Below are positions 36,801 to 49,319 of a stretch of 64,000 nt of DNA, piece after piece. The DNA is from Paramacrobiotus metropolitanus (lineage: Eukaryota; Tardigrada; Eutardigrada; Parachela; Macrobiotidae). The position numbers and the translations under genes are program-made. Each line of letters opens with the position of its first letter. Within the stretch, counting starts at the first letter, position 1. The stretch covers positions 62,001-126,000 of the forward strand of contig NW_026570242.1 of the NCBI RefSeq assembly GCF_019649055.1, in the 5' to 3' direction. The notes under the pieces are model-generated. The model was given only the letters and a program-made list of their open reading frames with translations, did not search any database and was not told the origin of the DNA.

Positions 36801-38265
36801 ACTACTTATCTGTAACGAAAATCAAGCAGTGTAAGAGTAAGAAACCAAAAACATCGACATCTTCAAGTTCTAACCTTCACAGCAACTGGGAAATCTTTTT
36901 CAATCCCATTTTCGTCAACAGGATATTTCAATTCGGCGAAATTCCTAATATTACATTTCACAGCAGCAGCGGGTTGTTCTACGCAGTCCACTTCAACGCA
37001 TTTTAAAAGGATACATGTCATATCCACACTCGTATCGGCAACAAGTATCTGCTGCAAACGGCTGGCTTCATTTACAAAAGCACCAGCAAATCCGCTGACT
37101 TTGCCGGAAACTGATTGTTTCACGTTGAACACTTCCAATGAGCCTTTGGCGTGATCGACCTAAAAATCCAAAAGTACTCGTATGTACCATCGCACATGTT
37201 TTCTCCTCATTCCTTACATCCAGCTGGACGGCGGCCACAAAAGACCAGTTCCTTGCCTGGCTCTGCTGGTAATCAGTTATCGTATGATTTTTCACAAAAG
37301 TCTCCGACAACTGTAATTTGGCGCTGGCCTTTCCTGTCATATCCACGTGGAAGATTTCCCGCCCGGGGATGACTACAATACGATTATCGTCCAGCCATCC
37401 CGTGAACTGTATCGGCCACCGCCCATTGCTGACCGTCAGATCGTTTCCCGCATCAAAACCAGCGGCACCCGTTATCCATACCACATTGCCGGCATCTGCA
37501 GAAATACCTCATAAAACTAACGATAAGCTTAAGTACAACATTACCGTATAAACTTATCATATCGGACGAGCTATCAATGACCTATCAACATACTTATCAA
37601 CAACACGCGATTGCGTCGTTTAACACAGCACATTTTCAAGTTTCAAGGTTAATTAATGCGTCTGCAGAGTGCAGACTGGTATCGTGGTATGTCATACACA
37701 AGTCACCGAAACTGATCAATGTGGATCACGTGCAAATTAATCCACCGTTAGACAACATCCGAACTCCGAATACCGTAATTATCGAATTATAAGCCCTGGG
37801 TCATAAATATTTAGTATTTTTAGGTGTTTTTAACAATTATCTCACTCTGCATTATGCATAATTTCCCGTTGGGACTGCGAGTGGCGCTGACGATGCGTCC
37901 GTCCATTCCGTGCCGCTTGTACACGACCGTGAAGACTTGCGATCCCTTGCCGCCAGCCAGATCGATATAGGTCACCGAGGGGCTTGACCACAGACCGCCC
38001 TGATCGCACACCGTGATGTATCGGTCGGATGTCATTGTTACGCACTTGCCGCTCATCCATTTCGATTGCGTTAATGCGGGAATCTGCAAAAAAAACGAAC
38101 ATACCACCACTGTTATATAACAATCACAACTGCAACCAAATGAATTAAATTATGGTAACAGTTCAAAGTGCGCCAGTAAACACGCTGTTTGACTCTGTGA
38201 TGTACAGTACATACTTCGGCAATGGTCTTGAAAGTCAACAGCGAATTTGTAGAATCTGTGGCCAT
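33670..38265 (-). CDS. Clathrin heavy chain-like protein with C-terminal IAP-type RING finger
   Basis: About 15 short exons, roughly 1,000-1,100 residues. Exons 38265-38215 (MATDSTNSLLTFKTIAE), 38083-37846, 37495-37218 and 37159-36875 join in phase and match the clathrin terminal-domain propeller (for example CVTMTSDRYI, KDFPVAVKISSH, TKRGYVHIFDF). Later exons match the leg repeats (DPAVHSRLAKLYIERKHLEKLYPFLR region; SENLWDKVLSADNRFR; EWELLIQFLEGARS). About 250 residues of the distal leg seem to be missing after PDAAVRYALA. In the last exon the clathrin match stops near human residue 1,300 and is followed without a break by CRIC...FVPCGH...CEGC...CPIC, ending KVKTYSA. The knee-to-hub part, including the trimerisation region, is absent. 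Predicted role: a monomeric clathrin-derived scaffold with ubiquitin ligase activity (inference). Alternative considered: HOPS/CORVET RING subunits, but the match to clathrin is better throughout. Confidence 0.85.
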
Positions 38266-38907
38266 TGCGAATTTGATCTAGGTGTCCCAACAGCTTGCTG
38301 CAATCTGAATCCAAATCATGCAAACGTTCGGCGCGCTGCAACGACATAACCGACATTTGACGATTATCATAGCATTCATAATAATTACGCCTCACAATGA
38401 AAAATGTAAAAGGCGTCCTAACGCAATAAATGACACTTATTTTTAGAGTTACCAGAATGCTGACAACTTTTTCCATTCGAAAGGAAAGCTATGGAATGCA
38501 CGCCATGCAGTAATGCGTGCAACATCACTATAAACTGAATACAGCAACAGGTTTCCGGATCTACTCTGCGCACCAATGGCACCAAATCCACAAATTCCTC
38601 ACATGTCACAACTCACAAGACGCTAACCAGCTGGTTGATAATACATTTTGTTCAGTCATCGCAACATTGGCTACAGAACTCGATAAATCGGAGATCTTAA
38701 TTAATCAAAGTTATCATTCCTCGAAAAACAAAGCGCAGATGGTATAACGTTCCACGCTGTTTCCGAAACTAGCACACATGACAAAGTGACAATCGAGGCA
38801 AGTCAGTTTGTGCCGCATGTTTGGAAAACAAACGCCATGGTCTGTCTGTGCAAACGCGCTGTGATCAGCAGCTAAACAGCTTGTTCAAATTTTACAGCAA
38901 TTAACCT
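38266..38907. promoter_or_regulatory. Shared divergent promoter region, clathrin-RING / MUTYH-like
   Basis: 642 bp between oppositely oriented start codons. It holds both 5' regions. Short frames here (for example 38418-38609 minus) look like chance. Confidence 0.4.
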
Positions 38908-41226
38908 ATGGCCTCTACAGATAGCAGTACCGCCCCATGGCGGCTGCTCCGTATAACTGTCTGCTCGGCTACGGCCGCTACGCAGCCGACGCTGACTGGT
39001 GAGTGTCTCTTATTAAAAAGTAAGTACAGTACTTATTAGATGTTTTGATTTCAAATATCTGTTAGTATTTTAATTTTTCTGTTTGTTCAGCTTAAAAGTT
39101 AAAAGAGCTTACTAATCGGAAAGCTCGATGCGTTTTGACGGATCATGCAATTTATCGTAAGATCCTATTGAGATTAATAACCATTTATCCATAAACCTGT
39201 GTGCTTGGATCGCAGTTATGGAGAGCAGTTCAAATTCGGATACGAGTCCGAGCAAACCAAAATCTCCGTATGTCTATCGTCCTTGTCGGACCAAGTTGCG
39301 CGCATGCATAACGCCGGCGGACATCCATTCCATCGACAATGCGATGCGCCTTCTCGTCCGCCATCCCAAAAACCGCCACGCGATCGTGTTTGATGATGCT
39401 CAGCTGAGTGGCGACGCGGTGGTGAAGAAGGCTGTCAAGCACCTTGTAGACTGGATCGTCTCCAGTGAAAAGCGCCAGCTGAATTCCAGAATTCCCTTTT
39501 ACCTTAATCCGCTGTATGGAAAACTTAGTGCGCAAGGAAACACTCCGGAATGTGACCGCAAATTCATTTATTGTGCGGCTGTGTATCGACTGCTCCGAGC
39601 TGCTCTCCCGGAGATCGCTGACGATATCGGTTTCCATTTTACGGAATGGATCTGTCATTTTCCCGATGTGGACAGTATCCGCCGGTTCGATTCCACCGCA
39701 GCAGACGGGGACCAAGCAATAAAAGAACAACTTTTACGGATTCCCCTGCTTTCGAGGTCGGAAGATGAATTTGCGAGGTATTTGGGGGTGATGAAAGATC
39801 TCAACCGGTTGTCGTGGGAAATTCTGCCCATCGACGAAATGCGCTCTGATACTTCGCGAAACCCTACGAATTCTGCTCAGAAGTTTGCGATGGATCTCGT
39901 AGCGCCGCAGATCTTACTAGAAGATTGGAATGTTATTCGTATGTTGTCTAGAATTGGTCGAATCACCGCGGATGTTAAGTCACTGCCAGTGAGGGAATAT
40001 TTCGAAACGACTCTGGAATCCTTGAAATCTCAAGGTTCGTTTATGGGTTTAAGCACTCTTTAAAATTTTTTCTTGAGCTGAGAAAATTTAAAAAAATTGT
40101 TTAAAATAAATTAAAATTGTTTAGATCAAGAAAATTATGAAGGCAGTCCTTGTCTTACAGACCGTTACACTTTACAAGGCCGTGGAATGATTTAGCTAAT
40201 TTCTTCTTTTTGTTACCGGACTTGGACGGACTTAGGCCCATCAACTTGACTTCCAGTTATCATACTGTTTCATTAGCAGTCGCGTCTTATTTTTAGATCC
40301 TACGCGTATTGCTGATATCGAAGACGGAGTCCGGACCGTGGCCACCAAAATCTGCACAGAAACGGAGCCGTCGTGCGCCGACTGCCCACTCAAGTCGATA
40401 TGCAATGCGTACAAGCAGTACGTTTCGCAAGCATCCTTTCTGTCTCTGTTCGTTCGGGCACCGCAGTACCTGATGTTCTCCCTGGAGAAGACCTGTCAAG
40501 ACGGTAAAGAGTGTCTTTTGTGCTCAGTGGTTCCGGATAGCCGGATTACAAAGGGATCCGCTAGTATTTCCGGAGTAACCGCTTATCCCTGTCAGAATCC
40601 GAAGAAGCGACTGCATCGTGGGATTTGTATTGTGGAAGACCCGGAAACGCCGTCATACTTTTTTCCTTGGGATAACTCTACGAATTTTGGGAACGGCTTC
40701 GACCGAGTGCGCTTATTGCACGTGCCCATTCCTTCTGATGTAAGTTTTGTGGCATACAAATCACGCAGATCATTCCAAAAAAATTAGCCTTATTTTGTAG
40801 ATGGCTGCATCTTCGGAAAAATCCCTTAGCGTTGTCCGCGAATCTGTGCAGGCTTTACTGCAGTCTGCCACGGAGATTGCGATCAAGCGGATCCCACAGT
40901 ATGATTACGTTGATGAAACTGGCGAGGATGATGTTCTGATTTCTTATTTCTACCATGTCCGGGTTGCGAAATCCACATGTCCAGCCAGTATTTGTAGAGT
41001 GGGACGCTGGAAAGAGGCTAATGATGTGGAAATTCTAAAACGCGATTTTCACCCTGACTTTTGGAAAGACTTCAGCCGCTACGTTTATTATCAGCAAATT
41101 TCGACGTCCGAGAGAAAAAATAAGATTAAGGGCAAAAAAATGGCTGATATTCCTGAAAATGCCAAGCTGAGAGCGTTGTACGAGGCTGCCATGAAAAAAC
41201 TTGGCACAGTTCGATATCCTGATTAG
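38908..41226 (+). CDS. Degenerate MutY/MUTYH-like protein with iron-sulfur and zinc-linchpin cysteines
   Basis: Four exons (38908-38998, 39216-40034, 40297-40739, 40801-41226) join in phase to 592 residues; MUTYH is about 550. MUTYH excises adenine paired with 8-oxoguanine. Matches: EDWNVIRMLSRIG to the catalytic-Asp helix (VDGNVARVL in human), then C-x6-C-x2-C-x5-C (40353-40403), the exact MutY/EndoIII [4Fe-4S] spacing, then CQDGKECLLC (40494-40523), matching the zinc linchpin of animal MUTYH, then a Nudix-like C-terminal region (DDVLISYFYHV). The helix-hairpin-helix consensus LPGVGxYTA is not visible: the segment before the Asp reads SAQKFAMDLVAPQILLEDWN. The N-terminal 200 residues are not recognisable as a glycosylase. 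The basic start could be a mitochondrial presequence; translation might instead start at 39218. Activity is doubtful. Confidence 0.72.
40353..40403 (+). other. [4Fe-4S] cluster motif (C-x6-C-x2-C-x5-C)
   Basis: Reads CTETEPSCADCPLKSIC. The spacing is that of the MutY/endonuclease III iron-sulfur loop. Confidence 0.85.
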
Positions 41227-41694
41227 GACAGTAGGAAGACGGAAACTGATTGCATCGCACCTTCATGAAATTCTTCATCTGTGATAACTGTTTTTACATG
41301 TTGTACTGTATTAGTTAAATTTAAATTTTGGAAATCAACAGTTTGGATTGTAAACGCGGCTGCGCGCTTCTCTTTGGAAACAGTTAGCTGCTTGTACCGT
41401 TTTACTGTTTTTCGGAATGCCGGTTCGAAGCCAAAAGAAGTACTTAACAACAATTAATGAGAAGTTCAGAATGGCCGGGTTACCATAACGATAATAACGG
41501 GCTTTCCAAAGTATAGCTTAAAGAAAGTTTTGCTGCACGCAAAGCCTCACTTGGAACGAATTTGTTTTCATTTTCCTGTTAGTACTAAATGGCACTAGTA
41601 TTTGGGAGAAGCATAAGATATCGCAGTGAGTTTTAATACGTACCGGAAGTGCGCGGCGTACTCATTTGAGCATCCTCGGTTCACAAATCGATCG

Positions 41695-43204
41695 ATGTGG
41701 TCAAAACCTGCAATGGCTACGAAAATCACTGATACAGTGGCAAGAAATGTCGCAGTTGCGGATCAGTCTTCTTTTCTTATAGTCAAGGCTTTGGGACCAT
41801 TGTCTTTTGTGGTGCATGATGTGACCCTTAATGAGGAGGAAAAGGTACATAGGAGTAGATGTCACTTGCTGTTAGACCATTATTTTATTTTCCGTATTTC
41901 TGAGTCGCGCGGACTGTACAATACTTGAAATACACACATACCATTTTGGTGTGATATAATCACTAATCAGTCACATTTTTATTATTGAACAACGTTGAAC
42001 GCACTCAACGCAGCAACATTAAGAGCGCAGTAACGGAATACGTGTTCTTGTGAGGTCACAATCGGCGAAAGGAATCACTGCACTTGCAAAACCTACAAAA
42101 CCATGCCGCATGAATCTTGTGAGCATATTTGTTGGATTCTCATCAAGAAGTTCAAGGTCCACCCTAAAGACGAAAGCAAGTAGCCTATGCCGGTAATCAA
42201 ACTCCATTAACAAAAAACGTTTATTGTAGTGCTATTTCAGAGTGGTCTAAGCGAGACAAGCCTACGCTCCTTGTTCAATAAGGACTATGTATCCCAAGGG
42301 AAATCGAACACTCTTGTGGAGAAAGCACCTCGAAAATCAACCCATGGGAATACAGGTTTAAGGGTTCTAACACGTGACGATGAGTGTCCGATCTGTTTCG
42401 ACAAGTTCTTCCAGTCTTCGAAGGGAGTCACGCAGTGCCAGTAAGTCAATCTGGGCCTAATAACTCCAAAATAAGGAAATGTTGATCATTACTAATATAT
42501 TCGTTGGATGCAGAACCTGCAAGAATTACGTTCACATTCCCTGTCGTGACCTTTGGAAACGCAACGGCGATGCCGATACCAAAGACCGGTGTCCGTATTG
42601 TCGCGGGCATTTCGGTGCCAGCGCGCCGATTCCCAATCGTTGCGTTCCGTGGCGAAAAAACAAAACCATCCCAACTTCGAAATCGGATTCACTCGATCCC
42701 CGAATAACTATTCCCGAGCCATCGAAGACAGATTTTGTCGACTGTCTGCAAGGGCTATCGCTCCAGCACGTCAGTGACCAACAGTATCTGTCGCCGATGC
42801 AGTCAAGCGATTTCGTACTGACGAGCAGTGCTTTCAAGCCTCAAATTCGCCTCCACAACAGCATTCCCCTATCAAGATCGCAAAATGCTGCCGTGCGCCC
42901 GAGAACACTGGGCGTCGCTGGAAAAGGATTGGCCCAATTTAATTCCACGCAGAAAGTGGTCGGTCCAATTCTGGAGGCAAGGAAACTCTCAAAAACGATT
43001 CCCAAGCGAAGTCAGAGCCAGAAACTGCTGCTGGACAAGACTGTCGCAGCCATCCGTTTTGTGCAACAGGTGGGGAACAAAGGACAGGCAGTTGTGGAAA
43101 AAACCTTTACGCAACTGGCCCATGCTCTGCAAATGCAGAATGCCGCAGAAGACACGCGCGCAAGGATCACACGAAGTGCTTCCGGTAGTGTAATGAGGAA
43201 TTAG
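41695..43204 (+). CDS. ZSWIM2: ZSWIM2-like E3 ubiquitin ligase (SWIM + RING)
   Basis: Exons 41695-41844, 42055-42175, 42230-42440 and 42514-43204 join in phase to 390 residues. A SWIM zinc domain (HCTCKTYKTMPHESCEHICW; ligands CxC...CxH at 42079-42126) is followed by KKFKVHPKDE and LFQSGLSE, which align with ZSWIM2 (KKFKL...FQLGL), then a RING-like domain split across an intron (CPICFD...C, then CKNYVHIPC...CPYC). Vertebrate ZSWIM2 has a ZZ finger and a second RING; neither is seen here, and the C-terminal 200 residues are basic and unstructured. Intron 2 uses a GC donor (AA|GCAAGT); other donors break the frame. The start is uncertain: the frame is open upstream to 41626, and an upstream exon is possible. 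It would ubiquitinate unknown substrates. Confidence 0.78.
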
Positions 43205-43410
43205 AACGGAAAACTACTGATGGAAAAGAGTTTCTAAATATTTCTACGCAATGAATACACTCAATGCAGGAGTTTACTATCACAATTATTTCTACAAAAC
43301 ACGAGCGTTCTTCGTTCATATTCAAAACGGTGCATATATAGTATGCTTTATGGACCATCTGCTTTTGTCAGCAAACTTGGAGCTAACAAGTAAAAACTAT
43401 AAAACCAATC

Positions 43411-43416
43411 AATAAA
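43411..43416 (+). promoter_or_regulatory. Putative poly(A) signal of the ZSWIM2-like gene
   Basis: AATAAA 207 bases after the stop and only 11 bases from the end of the convergent IDI1 coding region, so the two 3' UTRs probably overlap. Confidence 0.45.
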
Positions 43417-43426
43417 CAATGAAAAG

Positions 43427-45054
<1,628 letters not shown>

Positions 45055-45215
45055 ACATTTACTAGTATAAAGGTCGTAACCGCCCTTAGTTGCAAGCGAG
45101 CAAGCGTGTAAATTTTTCTTGTTGTAAAAAACTCGGTTGGGTAAGACTGCGTCACTGGAACAGGAGTAGTTGAGTTTACTCTTTTTTGTAGCTGTTGCAT
45201 ATGCTGTGGAAGGCT
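45055..45215 (-). repeat. Dispersed repeat, copy 1
   Basis: About 160 bp similar to 63055-63205. The best-matching core is TACTAGTATA...AGGTCGTAACCGCCCTTAG followed by gcaagcgagc...gcgtgtaa. A second matching patch is the CATATGCTG near 45201. Both copies are in the same orientation. Confidence 0.65.
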
Positions 45216-45221
45216 TCTCAT

Positions 45222-47735
45222 TAGAGCTGCTCAGATATCAGTTTTTACCACCGCTACGATGCCGATATGATATCATTATTTTTATGCCGTTTGCGGAATT
45301 ATGCCAATACAATATGTTATTTTTGAATGTTTTTCATTTTTGATTCCGTTAAAAAAAGTATAATATTCTTTGATCTTCGTACTGATGCATGCGTTCCAAG
45401 AAACTAAATTATGAATTTCGTAAGATGAAATGGTTTCTGGTTGGCAGAAAATTGCGTGTAAAAAGATAAAAGATGTATTTTTACAACGCGTAAATTTCTT
45501 CTAATTAACTTTTCACGTAAATCTTAATTCTAAAAATTAAAAATTAAAATTTTTGGGCACTACGCAGGAGGGGGGGGGAGGTTGAGACGCTTGAGCTAAC
45601 CAAGCAAAAGGCAATTCAGATTTGTGTGTTGGCCGAAATATTTTTTGCGGTTACGCTCGCCATTGTAGAGCCGATTGTGAGTCAACAGTCGGCGTGATTG
45701 ACTGGCATGAGTTTACCGCTATCCACCAGTCTGTCTAAGTTTCTCCGTGCTCCCGCACGCGACATCTTATTCCGTAATATGGATGATAATGCTGATCTAA
45801 ATGATAATAACGACCCAGCGGGTCACACAGAAGCACTGCAACACGATCAGATGTGCCCACGCAAGCCAATGCGACTCGGGCACTACTAATATAAATACCC
45901 TATCGCCCATAGCCGTCCATTTCGCACCCGATTCTTTATTTTAGGATACTGGTCGTTGCTCTAGATTTGTAAAAAACTTTATGAAAATCGCCAACAGAGC
46001 CGATTCAATAGGTACGTTCAACTTGTACGCTTATATTGGACCGAAGGACTTACAGCCTGTTCAACAAGCGCAACACAGGCCGTTACCCGTCAAGTACAAT
46101 CGCTTGCACAGGCTGAATTTTCAAAACTACCGCTTGCAGAGAAAAAAACCAAACGTAACCTGCTAATTGAAGAGATTTCCCAACGCAACCGCAGTTAAGA
46201 GCGAACTATGCAAAATGCTTTGGCAGCTCAGTTCACTAAACAGACGGCTGTACTAAACATGGTCCACGTCACTACACTTCTGGCGGCCTTGATTCGCCAT
46301 TCACGCTGCACCGCAGTCGATGACTAACCGTGAATCAGTGATTCTCTGCAAAATACTCTAACAGTTCGTGACGGTCTATCAAACCAATTGTTGGTGGTAA
46401 ATTAAAAACTTAGAAATATTACTTTTCGTGCTGGTGGTCCATGGAAAAGCAGAAAATATGTTCCGCTTCAGATTTTTAAATTTTCGCTAGATTGGCAGTT
46501 GGCCAGAACTCGATGCCATTGCTTACATGGAAAGCTGCCGCATCGTTTCGTTTATTGGCAGAAAAGCCCGTTTTGGCGCAAATATCTGACTATGCAGTCA
46601 CTATTCCGCAACTGCTCGCCTCCTAGTTTTCAACCGAATTAATGATTCTCCGCCGGTAGTCAACAACCCAAAAAAACTCTTTGTTTTAATTTATTCAGTT
46701 GGTTGCTAGAAGCATAGAAGTTTTAGCCATTTAAATCCTAGTATTTTCAAATTCACGGAAAGATTGTTTTGCTGTAGATGAATTAACACACTGACTTATA
46801 CAAATCGCATATGCCGATTTAACCACACAGGATCCGAGAAGCGCCGGCACACATTTCTATTTTAGAGGTCGAAGTTTTCGCAAAGCGTGGTTTGCCTTAA
46901 TTTATTGCGCAAACGATTTATCGGTTCAACACCTCATCCGATGTCTGTTGGCAGCGGCAACGTAACAATAACGCAGTAGCGGTTACTAAATGGATAACTT
47001 TCTTGGGTAAAGGATACCATGCTTTTCTATGGTTTTTAGTTTTATTCGGTTGATTTAATTCTGAAGCAAAACAGCGGTCGAGTAACTCATACTTACCATG
47101 GTTTTGAACACCAAGTGCCCGTTTCCCGCATATGAGTATGGCTGGTAATCCACGGTCGTTTTTGGTCTCATCGTACTAACTCAACGTGACCTGGCGCGAT
47201 AAAGTTTTAGTGTTTTGGTATTGATTTGAATAAGCTTACCAGAATCTTCGGTTTATAATAGAGTTCATGGATCGCGTGATTATCTTCAAAAAATTTCTAC
47301 AACAATTTCCTCGAAAGTCTTTAAAAATTTAAGAATTTTGTTAAAAGTCGTTTCAAAATCAGGAAATTTCACCGCTTTACTTACTACGTTGAACCTTGTC
47401 CAACATACGCAATGCTCGTGAGGGCAAGGCTACGTGATTAAATTTCTGTGAACAGTGGTGTATGTAATTGTAAAGACCTTTGAGGTAGATCTCCTTTCTT
47501 TTTCTCCGCAAAAAAACATGAACGTTAAACGCTGACGTTTATTGTTTTTGTTCTTTTGTTTTCAGATTTATATAAACCTTCAGAAATGAGCCTGTTTTAA
47601 AGTTTGAAATAGGGAGTTGCAGCCCAGGCCGAGAAACTTTCTTCCAGCAGTCAAATAATTTCTTTTTCATTTGGAGAACTGATATCTGAAATTTCATGCA
47701 GAATTTATTAAGGTTTTGTAATATTTATTGAAAAA
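45222..47735. other. Gene-poor stretch, probably decayed sequence
   Basis: No frame with a recognisable domain. Two short plus frames (45698-45889 and 45981-46166) and scattered codon-like stretches around 46160-46950 could be remnants of a mobile element, but I cannot name one. A run of nine G's sits near 45575. Confidence 0.35.
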
Positions 47736-47739
47736 AGTT

Positions 47740-48640
47740 TGAAGTGAAAAAAGTAAATGTTTCGTTCTACTTGATGCTTCAATTGCGCACCCGCTTTGCT
47801 TAGCCCTCGGTTTTCCTCGCAACGATAGTTCGCTACCGAATATGATAATGTTAACGAAAAGTTTGTCCGTTAAAGTTACCTTTTTAATAAAAAGAACAAC
47901 GGAATGCTCTTGTTTTACTTGCTGGTCCGCTCGCTTCAGAGCGTTTGTCTCGGCGCAGATTTGCGTCGCCTTCGACTTCGTATTCGGTTTTCGTAGAGAC
48001 GATAGCACGCTGCCGTATCATCACAATAACAAAAAGTTCAAGCGGAACTGTAAGAAGAATCTTTTGAGAATAATAGGACAATAGAATCCTCTCGTTTTGC
48101 CTGCTGCTCCGCTCGCTGCGCTGCGCTTGCTCGCGCCGCAGCTCGGCGTCGCCTTTGGCTCCGCCTTCGGTTTCCGCTGCCGTATCAACACGGTAACGAA
48201 AAGTTCAAGCGGAATTGTAAGAATTTCTTTAGAATAAAAGAGCAATAGAATCCTCTTGTTTTACTTAGTGCTCCGCTCGCTGCGCTGCGCTTGCTCGCGC
48301 TGCAGCTCGGCGTCGCCTTTGGCTCCGCCTTCGGTCTCCGCTACCGCATCAACACGGTAACGGAAAGTTCAAGTGGAACTGTAAGAATTTGTCTAGAATA
48401 AAAGAGCAATAGAATACCCTTGTTTTACTTCCTGCGCTGCGCTCGCTTGGTCCGCAGCTTGGCGTCGACTTTGGCTCCGCCTTCAGTTTCCGCTACCGTA
48501 TCAACACCGGTAACGAAAAGTTCAAGCGGAACTGTAAGAATTGCTTCAGAAAAAAAAGGCAATAGAATCCCCTCGTTTTACTTGCTTCTCTCATGCTGCA
48601 CTGCGCTTGCTTAATGCTGACGTTATTAAAGAGGTGTTTT
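47740..48640. repeat. GC-rich tandem repeat, unit about 150-175 bp, about five copies
   Basis: Recurring order in each unit: 'tagaatcctctcgttttact', a GC-rich block 'ctccgctcgctgcgctgcgc', 'ggctccgccttcggtttccg', then 'gtatcaacacggtaacgaaa' and 'agttcaagcggaactgtaag'. The anchor AGTTCA occurs at 48035, 48202, 48366 and 48519 (spacing 167, 164, 153), with a more decayed unit about 175 bp further left. Spacing varies and is not a multiple of three, so it is not coding. Confidence 0.85.
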
Positions 48641-49204
48641 GCTATGGCAACGTTTTAAAACATATTTTAAACAACTGCTCAAAAGCCTCAGAATCCTTTG
48701 GATTTTGTTTAAAAATTTACAAATTCTTGAATGTGCGCTTTTTAAGCGTACCCCTTCAAATAATGTTATAACTCACAACCTTCGTGATCGCGAATTTCCG
48801 TTGTTAATTCTTGATTAATACCAGTGTTAGTAATTCTAAATTTAATTCAGGTAAGCTTTTTTTAAGATTTTTACATCCTTTTTTTGAAGCAATAATCATT
48901 TGGTTGTTCGCGGTGCAGCCTGGCGTCGCCATCATCTTTCTTATTGAAGCGGTCAATTATTAAAGTAACAGCAACCCATTGGGACAACTGCCGATGCTAA
49001 AAGTGAGCAATAACGGTTACGGTGACCCGAAACGATGAAAAAAATATGCACGGTAATCTATTACGGTAACGGTAGCACTAACAGTATTCCGCCATAGTAA
49101 TACGTTAAAGAAAATAATTATCCGTTGCATAAAACGTAATCTGTTATGGTAACAGTAATCCCCTGCTAAAGTAACGTATTGCGGGTACGGTAATTTTATT
49201 GATA
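48641..49204. other. Spacer between the two tandem arrays
   Basis: A/T-rich, then 48960-49200 shows many imperfect 'acggtaac' words (for example 'attacggtaacggtag'). No gene seen. Confidence 0.4.
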
Positions 49205-49319
49205 AAATTTAGAAATGGTTGCAGGAACTTTCACGATAAAAGGTTCCCAAAACGTTCCCAAAACGCCAACCAAACAATGCCGCAAAAAAATCATTCCCGG
49301 GTACAAATTTTACCACGCG

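Noticed and set aside
33670-38265. Assignment as a HOPS/CORVET subunit (propeller + clathrin repeats + RING)
   Set aside because: The N-terminal 280 residues and leg segments match clathrin heavy chain itself in order, and the RING is IAP-like rather than RING-H2.
47694-48245. Overlapping frames of 65-104 codons
   Set aside because: Inside the GC-rich tandem array; they follow the repeat rather than a gene.
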